Below are positions 55,455 to 64,000 of a DNA stretch of 64,000 nucleotides, one piece after another (the first letter of the stretch is position 1; every line of letters starts with the position of its first letter). The notes below the pieces were generated by a model. The model searched no databases. It was not told the DNA's origin and saw nothing but the letters and a program-made list of their open reading frames with translations. This DNA comes from Ignavibacteria bacterium (lineage in GTDB: Bacteria > Bacteroidota > Ignavibacteria > Tepidaquicellales > Tepidaquicellaceae), in assembly GCA_016719565.1 (NCBI GenBank), contig JADJYU010000003.1, positions 558,001 through 622,000 of the forward strand. Reading direction: 5' to 3'. Both the position numbers and the translations under genes were made by a program.

Positions 55455-57776
55455 TTAAAACATGACATTAATTCCGATGGAAGGAAGAAGTCCAATACTT
55501 TCATCCTCTTCAATCATCTTAGTATATTTATTCCATTCAAACGCAGTGACATTTTTCTTATTCAGAATATCCTGTATATCGATGTAAGTTACAAGAGTCC
55601 ATTTGCTGAAATTCCAGATTTTATCCAGTCTGACATCCAGTCTTGTGTAATCAGGAAGTCTTGCAGTATTATATTCTGAAACCAGCATTGTTCCGTCAGC
55701 CGGATTAATAGGAGTGTAAGGTCTTCCGCCGGCGAATCTGAATTTAGAACCCGCCTGCCATCCGTCCCCGAATTTATATCCGCCTGTAATTGTAAATAAA
55801 TATCTATTGTCAAAATTACTTGTTCTTTCAATTCCGTCAAGAGCTTTATACTTGGATTCATAAATGGACAGGTTCAGAGTGCCGTAAAAACTTTCTGTTA
55901 ATGTTTTTTGAATAAAGAGTTCTATGCCCCTTGAATAACCTGTACCCGCAGATATCAGAGGTTCAAGTCCGAAGTCTTCCTCCTGTTCAAAATCCCCGCC
56001 GCTGTTTGCAAGTATTACATACGGACGCAGAGAACTTACCGGATAGTCCGAATAATTTTTGTAATATGCTTCAAGTGAAATTCTGAAATCAGATGAAGGG
56101 AGATACTCGGCGCCGGCTATGTAATGATCTGCTCTGATATCATTCAGATTTTTATTCACAGGATTAGCTATCAGCCAGACATATGACGGCGACTGATAAA
56201 ATATGCCGTAAGCAAAACTCAAATTAAATTTACTTGTAAAAGAAAATACCGCTGAAGCTCTTGGTGAAATGTAATTTTTATTATTTATGAAAGCAAAATA
56301 GTCATATCTTAACCCGGCATTGATCTTAAGTTTTCCAAAAAAAGTATGTGTCAGTTGTGCGAATGCAAAAGCTTTACCCGTACTGTTATCGTCATTAATT
56401 GAGAGAGCCGGCAGCACGTAACGATCACCGGAAACCGGATCAATAAAGTAAGTAGTATCTGTATCACGCAGAATGTCATTTTCAAAATTCACGAATCTCC
56501 ATGCAGCGCCGAATTCAAGCTGAGTGCCAATATCGGGAGAGAGGAAGTATTCCGCTTTCAAAGTAGTTTCACTTTCTTTGGAATTATTCCTGAAAACATC
56601 ATTGAACAAAGAATCCCTGCCAAGATAGTTAACAGTATTATAGGTCCTTCCGAGATTGAATAGTGCAAAGGATTTTTTTGTTAAAAGCGATTTGAGCTCA
56701 AATGTATTAACATATCCTTTCTGATCATTATCGAGAATTGTTTCATTATCCTGAATATTCTCTTCGGTATCATTATTAAATTTTACATTATCAAGATTTC
56801 CGTAAGCATTAACAGTCAGAGAATTTTTATCATTAAAGTCATAAACCGCTTTTATCTGAGCAGATGAATAGGCGGGCACGAATCCGAATCCTGATGCATT
56901 AAAGATCAGATCGAGATAACTTCTTCTTGCGGAAAAAATCCATGAGCCCTTTTTTTCCGATCCGATCGGTCCTTCAAAGACAGCGCCGAAACCTGTTGCG
57001 CTGAGATTTATATCACTAAGAAATTTTTCACGGCTCCCTTCCCGAAGTTTGAGTTCAAGAATTGATGACAATTTATCTCCGTATTTTGCAGAAAATCCGC
57101 CTGTTACAAAATTAATTTCTCTAAGCAGTTCGAGGTTAATAATACTTATTGGACCGCCGGTCGATCCCTGAGATCCGAAGTGATTTATATTGGGCACTAC
57201 AGAATTATCAACAAGAAAAAGATTTTCACTCGGAGAGCCGCCTCTGACTATGAGATCATTTCTTCCGTCATTTACAAAAGATACGCCGGGTAGTGTCTGG
57301 ACAACTCTTCCAATATCCTCAAATCCACCTGGTGATCTGCGGATCTCTTCATAATTTAGATTTTTAAATGAATTCGAAATATCATTCGGGTTTCTGAATC
57401 TTTCTTCCGTAATTTCAATTAACTCCGTTGAAACAATCTCAAGTTCTGCAAGCACATCAGCCGGTGCTCCGCTGTTTACAACGATATTATCTATGAAGAG
57501 CGTATTAAATCCTACAAGACTTAACCTGATTGTATATTCCCCGACAGGAATTTCATCTATTTTAAAAAATCCTTTTTCATCTGAAACTGCGCCGCCTAAA
57601 ACAATTGTATTTTTTAAAACAGAAACGGATACATCCTGAAGCGGCTGTTGATTTGAACGGTCAATAACTTTACCGTTAACTTCTCCGGTAATCTGGGAAA
57701 AGCAATTTGCGGTAATAAAAAATAGTGCGGAAAAAATAAATATTTTTGACATATAGTTTAATTTTTTAGTAGACAA
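55455..57776 (-). CDS. TonB-dependent receptor with carboxypeptidase-like domain
   Basis: 773 residues. Signal peptide (1-27); CarboxypepD_reg/CNA-B-like domain about 30-110 (GEVNGKVIDRSNQQPLQDVS, GEYTIRLSLVGF); plug about 130-235 (RSPGGFEDIGRVVQTLPGVS, NDLIVRGGSPSENLFLVDN); 22-strand barrel to the C-terminal GINVMF. It imports a ligand across the outer membrane using TonB energy. It lacks a SusD neighbour, and no siderophore or glycan genes are near, so the ligand is unknown. Confidence 0.9.
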   Translation of the reverse strand: MSTKKLNYMSKIFIFSALFFITANCFSQITGEVNGKVIDRSNQQPLQDVSVSVLKNTIVLGGAVSDEKGFFKIDEIPVGEYTIRLSLVGFNTLFIDNIVVNSGAPADVLAELEIVSTELIEITEERFRNPNDISNSFKNLNYEEIRRSPGGFEDIGRVVQTLPGVSFVNDGRNDLIVRGGSPSENLFLVDNSVVPNINHFGSQGSTGGPISIINLELLREINFVTGGFSAKYGDKLSSILELKLREGSREKFLSDINLSATGFGAVFEGPIGSEKKGSWIFSARRSYLDLIFNASGFGFVPAYSSAQIKAVYDFNDKNSLTVNAYGNLDNVKFNNDTEENIQDNETILDNDQKGYVNTFELKSLLTKKSFALFNLGRTYNTVNYLGRDSLFNDVFRNNSKESETTLKAEYFLSPDIGTQLEFGAAWRFVNFENDILRDTDTTYFIDPVSGDRYVLPALSINDDNSTGKAFAFAQLTHTFFGKLKINAGLRYDYFAFINNKNYISPRASAVFSFTSKFNLSFAYGIFYQSPSYVWLIANPVNKNLNDIRADHYIAGAEYLPSSDFRISLEAYYKNYSDYPVSSLRPYVILANSGGDFEQEEDFGLEPLISAGTGYSRGIELFIQKTLTESFYGTLNLSIYESKYKALDGIERTSNFDNRYLFTITGGYKFGDGWQAGSKFRFAGGRPYTPINPADGTMLVSEYNTARLPDYTRLDVRLDKIWNFSKWTLVTYIDIQDILNKKNVTAFEWNKYTKMIEEDESIGLLPSIGINVMF

Positions 57777-57941
57777 TTAAGGTAAATCTGAAAATAACCC
57801 GAATGAGTTCCTCAGCAATTATTATCGGAGCATTAGCTGAAAGGATTATAAAAATCAGAATAGAAATAATTTTATTGTGTCTTTTAAGCTCGATATGTTT
57901 GCGGGAGCGGGATAGGAATTTGAATTAAGATCAGCTGTATT

Positions 57942-57971
57942 GGGGAATAACGGTTTAAACCGTTTTTCCCC
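57942..57971. terminator. Terminator of metH
   Basis: GGGGAATAACGG ... CCGTTTTTCCCC forms a hairpin between the end of metH and the start of the TonB receptor gene. Apart from it the 57777-58083 gap shows only promoter-like AT-rich DNA. Confidence 0.6.
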
Positions 57972-58083
57972 ACCTGACACCGGAATAACCTATACTCTAA
58001 CTAATTGAAACTGCCACCTGCATAATATATTAAACCCCATCCTTTCCGGTTAAATATCTATCTATACCTTTTTTAAAAATTTC

Positions 58084-61000
58084 TTACTTATAACTCAATA
58101 CCGGCGACAGCCATCTCTCCGTCTCTTCCATCGTCATACCTTTTCTCTTCGCATAATCCTCCGCCTGATCCTTATTTACTTTTCCCAGTCCAAAGTATTT
58201 CGATTCAGGATGCGCAAAGTACATTCCGCTTACTGATGATGCAGGATACATTGCAAGACTTTCCGTAAGTTTTATTCCCGTATTCTTCTCCGCATCAAGC
58301 AGTTCAAACAATAACCACTTCTCCGTATGATCCGGACATGCGGGATATCCCGGCGCAGGTCTTATGCCTCTGTATTTTTCCAGTATAAGTTCTTCGTAAT
58401 TTAAATTCTCACTCTTGTCATATCCCCAGAATTCTGTCCTTACTCTCTTATGCAGCAGCTCCGCAAACGCTTCAGCAAGCCTGTCCGATAACGCCTGCAT
58501 CATTATTTTATTGTAATCATCCTGATCATTCTGATATTTTTCTATCCACTTCTCAATTCCGATTCCTGTCGTTACTGCAAAACCTCCTATGTAATCTGTA
58601 AGTCCGGTTTCTTTCGGAGCAATGAAATCTGACAGCGCAAAATTCGGCTGTCCCTCGCTCTTCTCATTCTGCTGTCTTAATGTGTGAAGTACTTTGATGA
58701 CCTCACTTCTGCTTTCATCTGAATAAATTTCTATATCGTCTCCGGCAGAATTTGCAGGCCATATTCCGAACACAGCTTTTGCCTTTAATCTTTTTTCTTT
58801 GATAATATCATTTAACAAATTCTTCGCATCTAAAAATAAATTTGCGGCATGTTCGCCGACTACCTTGTCCTCAAGTATTTCCGGATATTTTCCCGCAATT
58901 TCCCATGTCCTGAAAAACGGCGTCCAGTCTATGTATTCCGAGATCTCTTCTATAGAATAATCATCAAAGACTTTCACTCCTGTCATATTCGGCTCTGCTA
59001 TTTCCTCTTCCCGGAATTCGATCTTAAATTTATTCTGCTTTGCCTTATCATAACTCAGATACGATTTCTGTACTTTATTTTTTAAATGATGTTCGCGCAG
59101 TTTGGAATACTCTTCCTTTATATCTTTCTCAAATTTATCCTTATTCTCATTCAGTAAATTTCCTACCACCGGAACTGACCTTGACGCGTCAAGCACATGT
59201 ATAGTCTGTCCCCTTTTGTAATTCTGTTCTATCTTTACCGCGGTATGAACTTTGGAAGTGGTAGCGCCTCCGATAAGCAGCGGAATATCAAATCCCTCTC
59301 TTTCCATCTCTTTAGCAACGTGCACCATTTCATCAAGCGAAGGAGTTATAAGTCCGCTGAGTCCGATCACATCAGCTTTTTCAGTTCTTGCGGCTTCAAG
59401 TATTTTTTCACACGATACCATTACGCCAAGATCCACTACATCATAGTTATTGCATCCCAGCACTACGCCGACTATATTTTTACCAATATCATGCACATCT
59501 CCTTTTACGGTTGCCATCAGAATTTTTCCTTTCGGTTTCGAGTCAACGGTTTTTTCCGCTTCTATAAACGGCAGTAAATATCCGACAGCTTTTTTCATAA
59601 CCCTCGCGCTTTTTACAACCTGCGGAAGAAACATTTTCCCTTCTCCAAAAAGATCTCCGACTACATTCATTCCGTCCATTAACGGTCCTTCTATGACCTG
59701 TATCGGTTTATCAAACATCTTTCTCGCTTCCTCTGTATCTGTTTCAATATAATCTACAATCCCTTTTACAAGCGAATGAGTCAGGCGTTCTCTCACATCC
59801 ATTTTTCTCCAGCTTTCATCCTTGACCTGAACTTTCCCCTTATGCTTTATATTTTCCGCAAACTCTACAAGTCTTTCCGTTGCGTCAGCTCTTCTGTTTA
59901 ACAATACATCTTCCACTCTTTCCAAAAGATCCTTCGGAATTTCTTCATACAGTTCTATCATTCCGGGATTCACAATTCCCATATCCATTCCGGCTTTTAT
60001 AGCATGATAAAGAAATGCTGAATGCATCGCTTCTCTTACTACATTATTTCCTCTGAATGAAAACGAAATATTGCTGACGCCTCCGCTGACCTGAGCTCCG
60101 GGAATATTTTCCTTGATCCATTTTGCAGCATTCATATAATCTACTGCATAATTATTATGCTCTTCAATACCCGTTGCGACTGTAAGTATATTCGGATCGA
60201 AAATTATATCCTCTGGTTTGAATCCGACTTTTTTTGTAAGAATATCATACGCTCTTTTACAGATCTCGATCTTTCTTTCAAAAGTATCCGCCTGACCTTT
60301 TTCGTCAAATGCCATTACAATCACAGCAGCTCCGTACATCCTGACTTTCTTCGCCGTCTCCGTAAATTTCTCTTCGCCTTCCTTTAATGAAATGGAGTTG
60401 ACAATTGCTTTTCCCTGAACGCATTTTAAACCCGCTTCTATCACAGACCATTTCGAAGAATCAATCATGATCGGCAGCTTTGCAATGTCAGGCTCCGATG
60501 AAATAAGATTTAAAAATTTTGTCATCACTTCTTCCGAGTCAAGCATTCCCTCATCCATGTTAACGTCAATGACCTGCGCTCCGCCCTCCACCTGATGTCT
60601 GGCTATTGACAGCGCTTCCTCATAATTTCCTTCAATGATCAGCTTCTTGAATTTTGCCGAACCCGTAACATTTGTCCGCTCACCTACATTCACAAAATTA
60701 CTTCCTTTATATACTTCAAGCGGCTCCAGTCCGCTGAATCTCGGAATGTCCGATATTACCGGAGGAACTCTCGGCTTGAATTTTTTTGTAACATCGTAAA
60801 TGGCTTTGATATGTTCAGGCGTTGTACCGCAGCATCCGCCTACAATATTCAGCAGATCTTCCCTCAGAAATTCTTCTATCTGATTTGCAGTTGATTCAGG
60901 TGTCTCGTCATATTCACCGAACTCATTTGGCAGTCCGGCATTCGGATGCGCGCTGATCAGCAGATCGGATTTCTCGGCAATGGTGGAAATGTGCGGACGA

Positions 61001-61749
61001 AGCTGCTTTGCGCCGAGCGCGCAGTTAAATCCAATGCTAAGCAGCTCAAGATGATTTACTGAATATAAAAACGCTTCCACTGTCTGTCCTGACAATGTCC
61101 TTCCGCTTGCGTCAGTGATAGTTCCTGAAACCATAACAGGAATCTTCTTTCCTGTATCGGAAAATAGTTTTTCAATTGCAAACAGCGCCGCCTTTGCATT
61201 AAGAGTATCAAATATTGTTTCAACTAATAATATATCAGCTCCGCCGTCAATAAGTCCTTTCGCCTGTTCGTAATAAGATTCCATAAGCTGATCAAATGTT
61301 ACCGCTCTGAATCCGGGATCATTAACGTCCGGGGACAGTGAGGCGGTTCTGTTAGTCGGTCCCATTGAACCGGCTACAAACCTCGGTTTGTCCGGTTCCC
61401 TTTTTGTAAATTCAGCAGCCACTTCCTTTGCAAGTTTAGCTGATTCATAGTTAAGCTCATATACAATATGTTCAAGTTTATAATCCGCCTGAGCGATTGA
61501 TGTCGAACTGAAAGTATTAGTCTCTGCAATATCAGCTCCCGCTTCAAAATATTCCGAATGAATTTTTTTAATAATATCAGGTCGTGTAAGGGATAGCAGA
61601 TCATTGTTGCCTTTCAGCAGATGTCCATGATCTTTAAATCTTTCACCTCTGAAGTCTTCCTCTTCCAGCGTATGTCTCTGTATCATTGTTCCCATTGCTC
61701 CGTCGAGGACGAGTATCCTGTTCTTTAAAATTTCCTTAATGTCAGTCAT
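58084..61749 (-). CDS. metH: Cobalamin-dependent methionine synthase
   Basis: 1221 residues (E. coli 1227). Domains in order: homocysteine-binding, 1-325 (zinc Cys in GGCCGTTPEH); 5-methyl-THF pterin domain about 345-620; B12 cap and binding domain about 645-890 with ATVKGDVHDIGKNIVG (DxHxxG, His ligand to cobalt) and GLSGLITPSLDEM; AdoMet activation domain about 920-1215 with RPAPGYPACPDHTEK. It moves the methyl of methyl-THF to homocysteine. A SAM riboswitch and terminator lie upstream, so high SAM should shut the gene. Confidence 0.97.
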   Translation of the reverse strand: MTDIKEILKNRILVLDGAMGTMIQRHTLEEEDFRGERFKDHGHLLKGNNDLLSLTRPDIIKKIHSEYFEAGADIAETNTFSSTSIAQADYKLEHIVYELNYESAKLAKEVAAEFTKREPDKPRFVAGSMGPTNRTASLSPDVNDPGFRAVTFDQLMESYYEQAKGLIDGGADILLVETIFDTLNAKAALFAIEKLFSDTGKKIPVMVSGTITDASGRTLSGQTVEAFLYSVNHLELLSIGFNCALGAKQLRPHISTIAEKSDLLISAHPNAGLPNEFGEYDETPESTANQIEEFLREDLLNIVGGCCGTTPEHIKAIYDVTKKFKPRVPPVISDIPRFSGLEPLEVYKGSNFVNVGERTNVTGSAKFKKLIIEGNYEEALSIARHQVEGGAQVIDVNMDEGMLDSEEVMTKFLNLISSEPDIAKLPIMIDSSKWSVIEAGLKCVQGKAIVNSISLKEGEEKFTETAKKVRMYGAAVIVMAFDEKGQADTFERKIEICKRAYDILTKKVGFKPEDIIFDPNILTVATGIEEHNNYAVDYMNAAKWIKENIPGAQVSGGVSNISFSFRGNNVVREAMHSAFLYHAIKAGMDMGIVNPGMIELYEEIPKDLLERVEDVLLNRRADATERLVEFAENIKHKGKVQVKDESWRKMDVRERLTHSLVKGIVDYIETDTEEARKMFDKPIQVIEGPLMDGMNVVGDLFGEGKMFLPQVVKSARVMKKAVGYLLPFIEAEKTVDSKPKGKILMATVKGDVHDIGKNIVGVVLGCNNYDVVDLGVMVSCEKILEAARTEKADVIGLSGLITPSLDEMVHVAKEMEREGFDIPLLIGGATTSKVHTAVKIEQNYKRGQTIHVLDASRSVPVVGNLLNENKDKFEKDIKEEYSKLREHHLKNKVQKSYLSYDKAKQNKFKIEFREEEIAEPNMTGVKVFDDYSIEEISEYIDWTPFFRTWEIAGKYPEILEDKVVGEHAANLFLDAKNLLNDIIKEKRLKAKAVFGIWPANSAGDDIEIYSDESRSEVIKVLHTLRQQNEKSEGQPNFALSDFIAPKETGLTDYIGGFAVTTGIGIEKWIEKYQNDQDDYNKIMMQALSDRLAEAFAELLHKRVRTEFWGYDKSENLNYEELILEKYRGIRPAPGYPACPDHTEKWLLFELLDAEKNTGIKLTESLAMYPASSVSGMYFAHPESKYFGLGKVNKDQAEDYAKRKGMTMEETERWLSPVLSYK

Positions 61750-61807
61750 TCAAATTTTTTTGATTATTAAATTCTTACATCTTGTTCTCTTTTATTTATC
61801 TGACTAA

Positions 61808-61846
61808 ATAAAAAAAATCTCTTCAGGCAATAGCCGGAAGAGATTT
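61808..61846 (-). terminator. Attenuator terminator of the SAM riboswitch
   Basis: AAATCTCTTC ... GAAGAGATTT with a CCGGCTATTGCC loop region, followed on the minus strand by TTTTTTTATTT, between the aptamer and the metH ATG at 61749. This is the expected place for SAM-dependent attenuation. Confidence 0.85.
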
Positions 61847-61883
61847 CAAAATTTATATTGGTATATAATGTTTGCAATCCTCC

Positions 61884-62000
61884 GACTCATCTTGTCTCCG
61901 GAAATCCCGGAGTAGGAATTGGCACCTTTCGTTCCCGATTTCAGGAAGACGGTTGCCAAGGTATCATAGGGCCTAATCCCTCCACCTTTCTCCATAAGTC
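61884..62000 (-). promoter_or_regulatory. SAM-I riboswitch (S box) aptamer
   Basis: The minus strand carries the S-box core: ACTTATGGAGAAAGGTGGAG, GGATTAGGCCCTATGATACC, TTGGCAACCG, AAAGGTGCCAATTCC and AGATGAGTC. P1 is GACTTAT with ATGAGTC. Binding of S-adenosylmethionine should let the downstream terminator form and stop metH. Confidence 0.93.
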
Positions 62001-62282
62001 AGATTACTAAGAACAATTTTGTGCTGTCAATATAATTCTTGTATTATGAAAATACAATTTAGTATTATGTATCCGGTTTTGAAACAAATGAATGTCCGCA
62101 AACGGAAAACACTATGACATTTATTTCAAAAAACCGAAAAAAAATTTAACTTTATTTGCCGTCGTTAGTTTAAGTGAGAGAGGCGTCTATTAACAAATAA
62201 GTCAGGAATTTACTTTCCCCACGACAAAAAATAATTTTTTTTTTGCATATTAGCTTACGCAGTCCCCATTCTATTCTATATT

Positions 62283-62400
62283 TTATTTGTCTTTATTAAC
62301 AATTTTAGATCGTTCATTTTCGATGTCTTTTACAGCATCAATTAAGAGCTTTTGAATATTAAACTCATTTGGGGCAGGCGCCGTCAACAGCAGGAAACCC
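62283..62400 (-). pseudogene. Short coding remnant
   Basis: The minus strand reads TAPAPNEFNIQKLLIDAVKD, then IENERSKIVNKDK and a stop. It looks like the end of a small helical protein with no start; a TAA cuts the frame shortly upstream. Family unknown. No other gene is seen in 62001-62453. Confidence 0.3.
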
Positions 62401-62602
62401 GTATTTAGTAACTCGTAATTTACAACCCGTTATTCATAATTCCTGCTTCCTGATTATATAAAAATTTCAGCTGATACACCTTCCGGTTTTAAAGATCTGC
62501 TCAATGCTTTTGCAGTGATCAACTGAATTTCTAAGAATAATATGTATCTCCCCGCCGGATTGTAATGATCAAATACAAATTCGGTCTTTGTCAAAAGCAG
62601 AT

Positions 62603-62896
62603 ATGAACTTTGCAGACGCAAATATGAACTTTGCATATGCAGATATGAACTTTGCAAATGCAAATATGAACTTTGCAGACGCAAATATGAACTTTGCAGA
62701 TGCAAATATGAACTTTGCAGATGCAAATATGGATCCGGCAGATGCAAATATGAACTTTGCAGATGCAAATATGGATCCGGCAGATGCAGATATGGATCCG
62801 GCAGATGCAAATATGGATCCGGCAGATGCAAATATGGATCCGGCAGATGCAAATATGGACTTTGCAGATGCAAATTTGGACTTTTCAGATGCAGAT
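62603..62896. repeat. 21-bp minisatellite, 14 units
   Basis: Units such as ATGAACTTTGCAGACGCAAAT repeat 14 times. On the plus strand they encode MNFADAN/MDPADAN; one plus frame stays open from 62588 to 62938. On the minus strand they encode LHLPDPY/LHLQSSY, and that frame stays open to 62454, adding a non-repetitive tail LTKTEFVFDHYNPAGRYILF, then LEIQLITAKALSRSL and GVSAEIFI. The left units carry CTTTGC and the right ones CCGGCA, so the array is a mosaic of two unit types. Whether either strand is translated is unclear. Confidence 0.75.
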
Positions 62897-63002
62897 AAGG
62901 ATCACGCAGTTAAAAATTTTTCGCCGTTGTTGGTATGAGTGAGTGCAGCAAGCGTGACCAACAACTCAAATTTACTGTCCTGACTCTGTGAAAGCAAAAA
63001 AT

Positions 63003-63452
63003 TTACTTCACCAAAATCATACTCCGGGTCTGAACAAACTTACCAGCTTCAATCCTGTAAAAATATACTCCGCTTGCAAAGTTAGTCCCGTTAAATTTTA
63101 CCGAATAACTCCCTGCATTCTTGAATTCACTAACTAAATTTAAAACCTCTCTTCCGCTAATATCATAAACACTCATCTTTACTAATTCAGAATTTGCAAT
63201 ACTATATCGAATTGTCGCAGAAGGATTAAAAGGATTGGGATAATTTTGTTTTAAATCAAATTCAGCCGGTATATTGTAAACGGCGTTCGGATTAGAATTG
63301 TCTTCAAAAAATACAGCCATCCTTCCGGTGGAAGTATTATCATCTTCCGTATCATATTCATCTTCATAAATTTGATTTATAAAATAATTCGCATCATCAA
63401 AACTTTTAATTTTACATAAAAAAAAATCAGATTGCGTGTAAGCGGAAAACAT
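63003..63452 (-). CDS. Short protein with T9SS tail
   Basis: 149 residues. No signal peptide, though MFSAYTQSD may be the residue of one; an acidic stretch (YEDEYDTEDDNTSTG, about 29-43) leads to a sorting domain (QNYPNPFNPSATIRYSIANS ... VQTRSMILVK) that is nearly identical to that of the protein at 8279. It is probably the C-terminus of a truncated gene. Confidence 0.6.
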   Translation of the reverse strand: MFSAYTQSDFFLCKIKSFDDANYFINQIYEDEYDTEDDNTSTGRMAVFFEDNSNPNAVYNIPAEFDLKQNYPNPFNPSATIRYSIANSELVKMSVYDISGREVLNLVSEFKNAGSYSVKFNGTNFASGVYFYRIEAGKFVQTRSMILVK

Positions 63453-63717
63453 TATGTCAGTAATCTCAAAAAACAGGGACTAAATTTTGCTTCCTGACAT
63501 ATGCGGCTTGCTTTAAATCAACTGAATAAAAATATGATCATCCACTTCCATCAGAAAACATCTTTTTCTAAATAAATCCTTGTATCTATAAATTATACTA
63601 TTTAGTTTAAATCAATAAAATTAAAAGGAATTAAATATGAGGTTTTTTCTACCCCCCACCTTCATTACTCATAATTTGATTTTAATAAACTTATTTTATT
63701 AATCAAAAAAATAAATC

Positions 63718-64000
63718 ATGGCTACCGAAGTCGCAGTAATTACAGCAGCAACAGGTGTACAGGTTTTTTATTCCACTTATGCCGCTGCAGGTACTCAGGA
63801 ATTAACTTTATATTTTGATGAGATACAAAACTTAAGCTCTAACAGCGGAGATGCTGTAATTGCTGATGAAGGAATTTTAAATCTGATCGGAAGAAGAATC
63901 TATTGTACGAATGGATTATCATTGGATCTGGCAACTAATGCAAATATTATTGTAGATGAAATTATCAGCGAAACCAAAGGAATAAACATTCACAATGACA
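63718..64000 (+). CDS. Unrecognised gene running off the right edge
   Basis: At least 94 codons from an ATG at 63718: MATEVAVITAATGVQVFYST, then AAGTQELTLYFDEIQNLSSN and IADEGILNLIGRRIYCTNGL. No signal peptide, no known motif. The upstream gap from 63453 is AT-rich with no gene. Confidence 0.55.
   Translation, partial: MATEVAVITAATGVQVFYSTYAAAGTQELTLYFDEIQNLSSNSGDAVIADEGILNLIGRRIYCTNGLSLDLATNANIIVDEIISETKGINIHND

Noticed and set aside
62588..62942. Real protein coded by the plus-strand minisatellite frames
   Set aside because: Two plus frames and a minus frame are all open because the 21-base unit lacks stops; openness alone is not evidence of coding. It is kept as a repeat only.

Overview
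This is a 64 kb piece of an AT-rich bacterial chromosome, most likely from the FCB group and closest in style to Ignavibacteria. The evidence is the many secreted proteins that end in a type IX secretion (T9SS, Por) sorting domain with the NYPNPFNPST-type motif, GldA/F/G genes, a SAM-I riboswitch on metH, and starts with little Shine-Dalgarno signal. No 16S gene is present, so the assignment is an inference.

Layout. 1-1.5 kb: branched-chain amino-acid transporter genes (livM and partial livG) and a tRNA-Val. 1.7-5.6 kb: a small defence and conflict island with a three-gene HigBA-type locus, a DUF433/DUF5615 toxin-antitoxin pair, a broken Rhs core, a detached Rhs toxin tip with its probable immunity gene, and a REP-associated tyrosine transposase flanked by inverted palindromes. 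5.9-18.5 kb: an array of T9SS cargo genes with closely related tails, duplicated segments and remnants. 18.5-23 kb: a gene-poor stretch with palindromic repeats, gene fragments, a three-domain NBR1-like protein and a Cys-rich 21-bp repeat. 23-38 kb: mostly housekeeping genes (upp, rel, acpS, a Fur regulator, a 3-hydroxyacyl-CoA dehydrogenase, folC, ribH, trxB, hmgA). 38-42 kb: two paralogous T9SS proteins whose N-terminal halves carry the Cys and Gln signature of thioester adhesin domains. 42-51 kb: a desaturase, gpsA-plsY, a GldA-GldF-GldG-DUF4340 operon, rfbB and an outer-membrane protein. 51-58 kb: a frameshifted sortilin/BNR-type T9SS protein, a helical-repeat protein and a TonB-dependent receptor. 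58-62 kb: metH behind a SAM-I riboswitch and terminator. 62-64 kb: a heptapeptide-encoding 21-bp minisatellite, another T9SS tail and an unrecognised gene running off the right edge.

How it fits together. The dominant theme is the cell surface: about ten T9SS clients, the GldAFG transporter, a TonB receptor, LPS sugar synthesis and phospholipid synthesis. The sorting tails look like exchangeable cassettes, because nearly identical tails sit on unrelated passengers and in free-standing fragments.

Caveat. Several well-conserved genes (folC, the PHP gene, gldG, the DUF4340 gene, the first thioester protein) are each broken by one missing base, usually in an A or T run. This looks more like sequence error than gene death, and these genes are annotated across the break.
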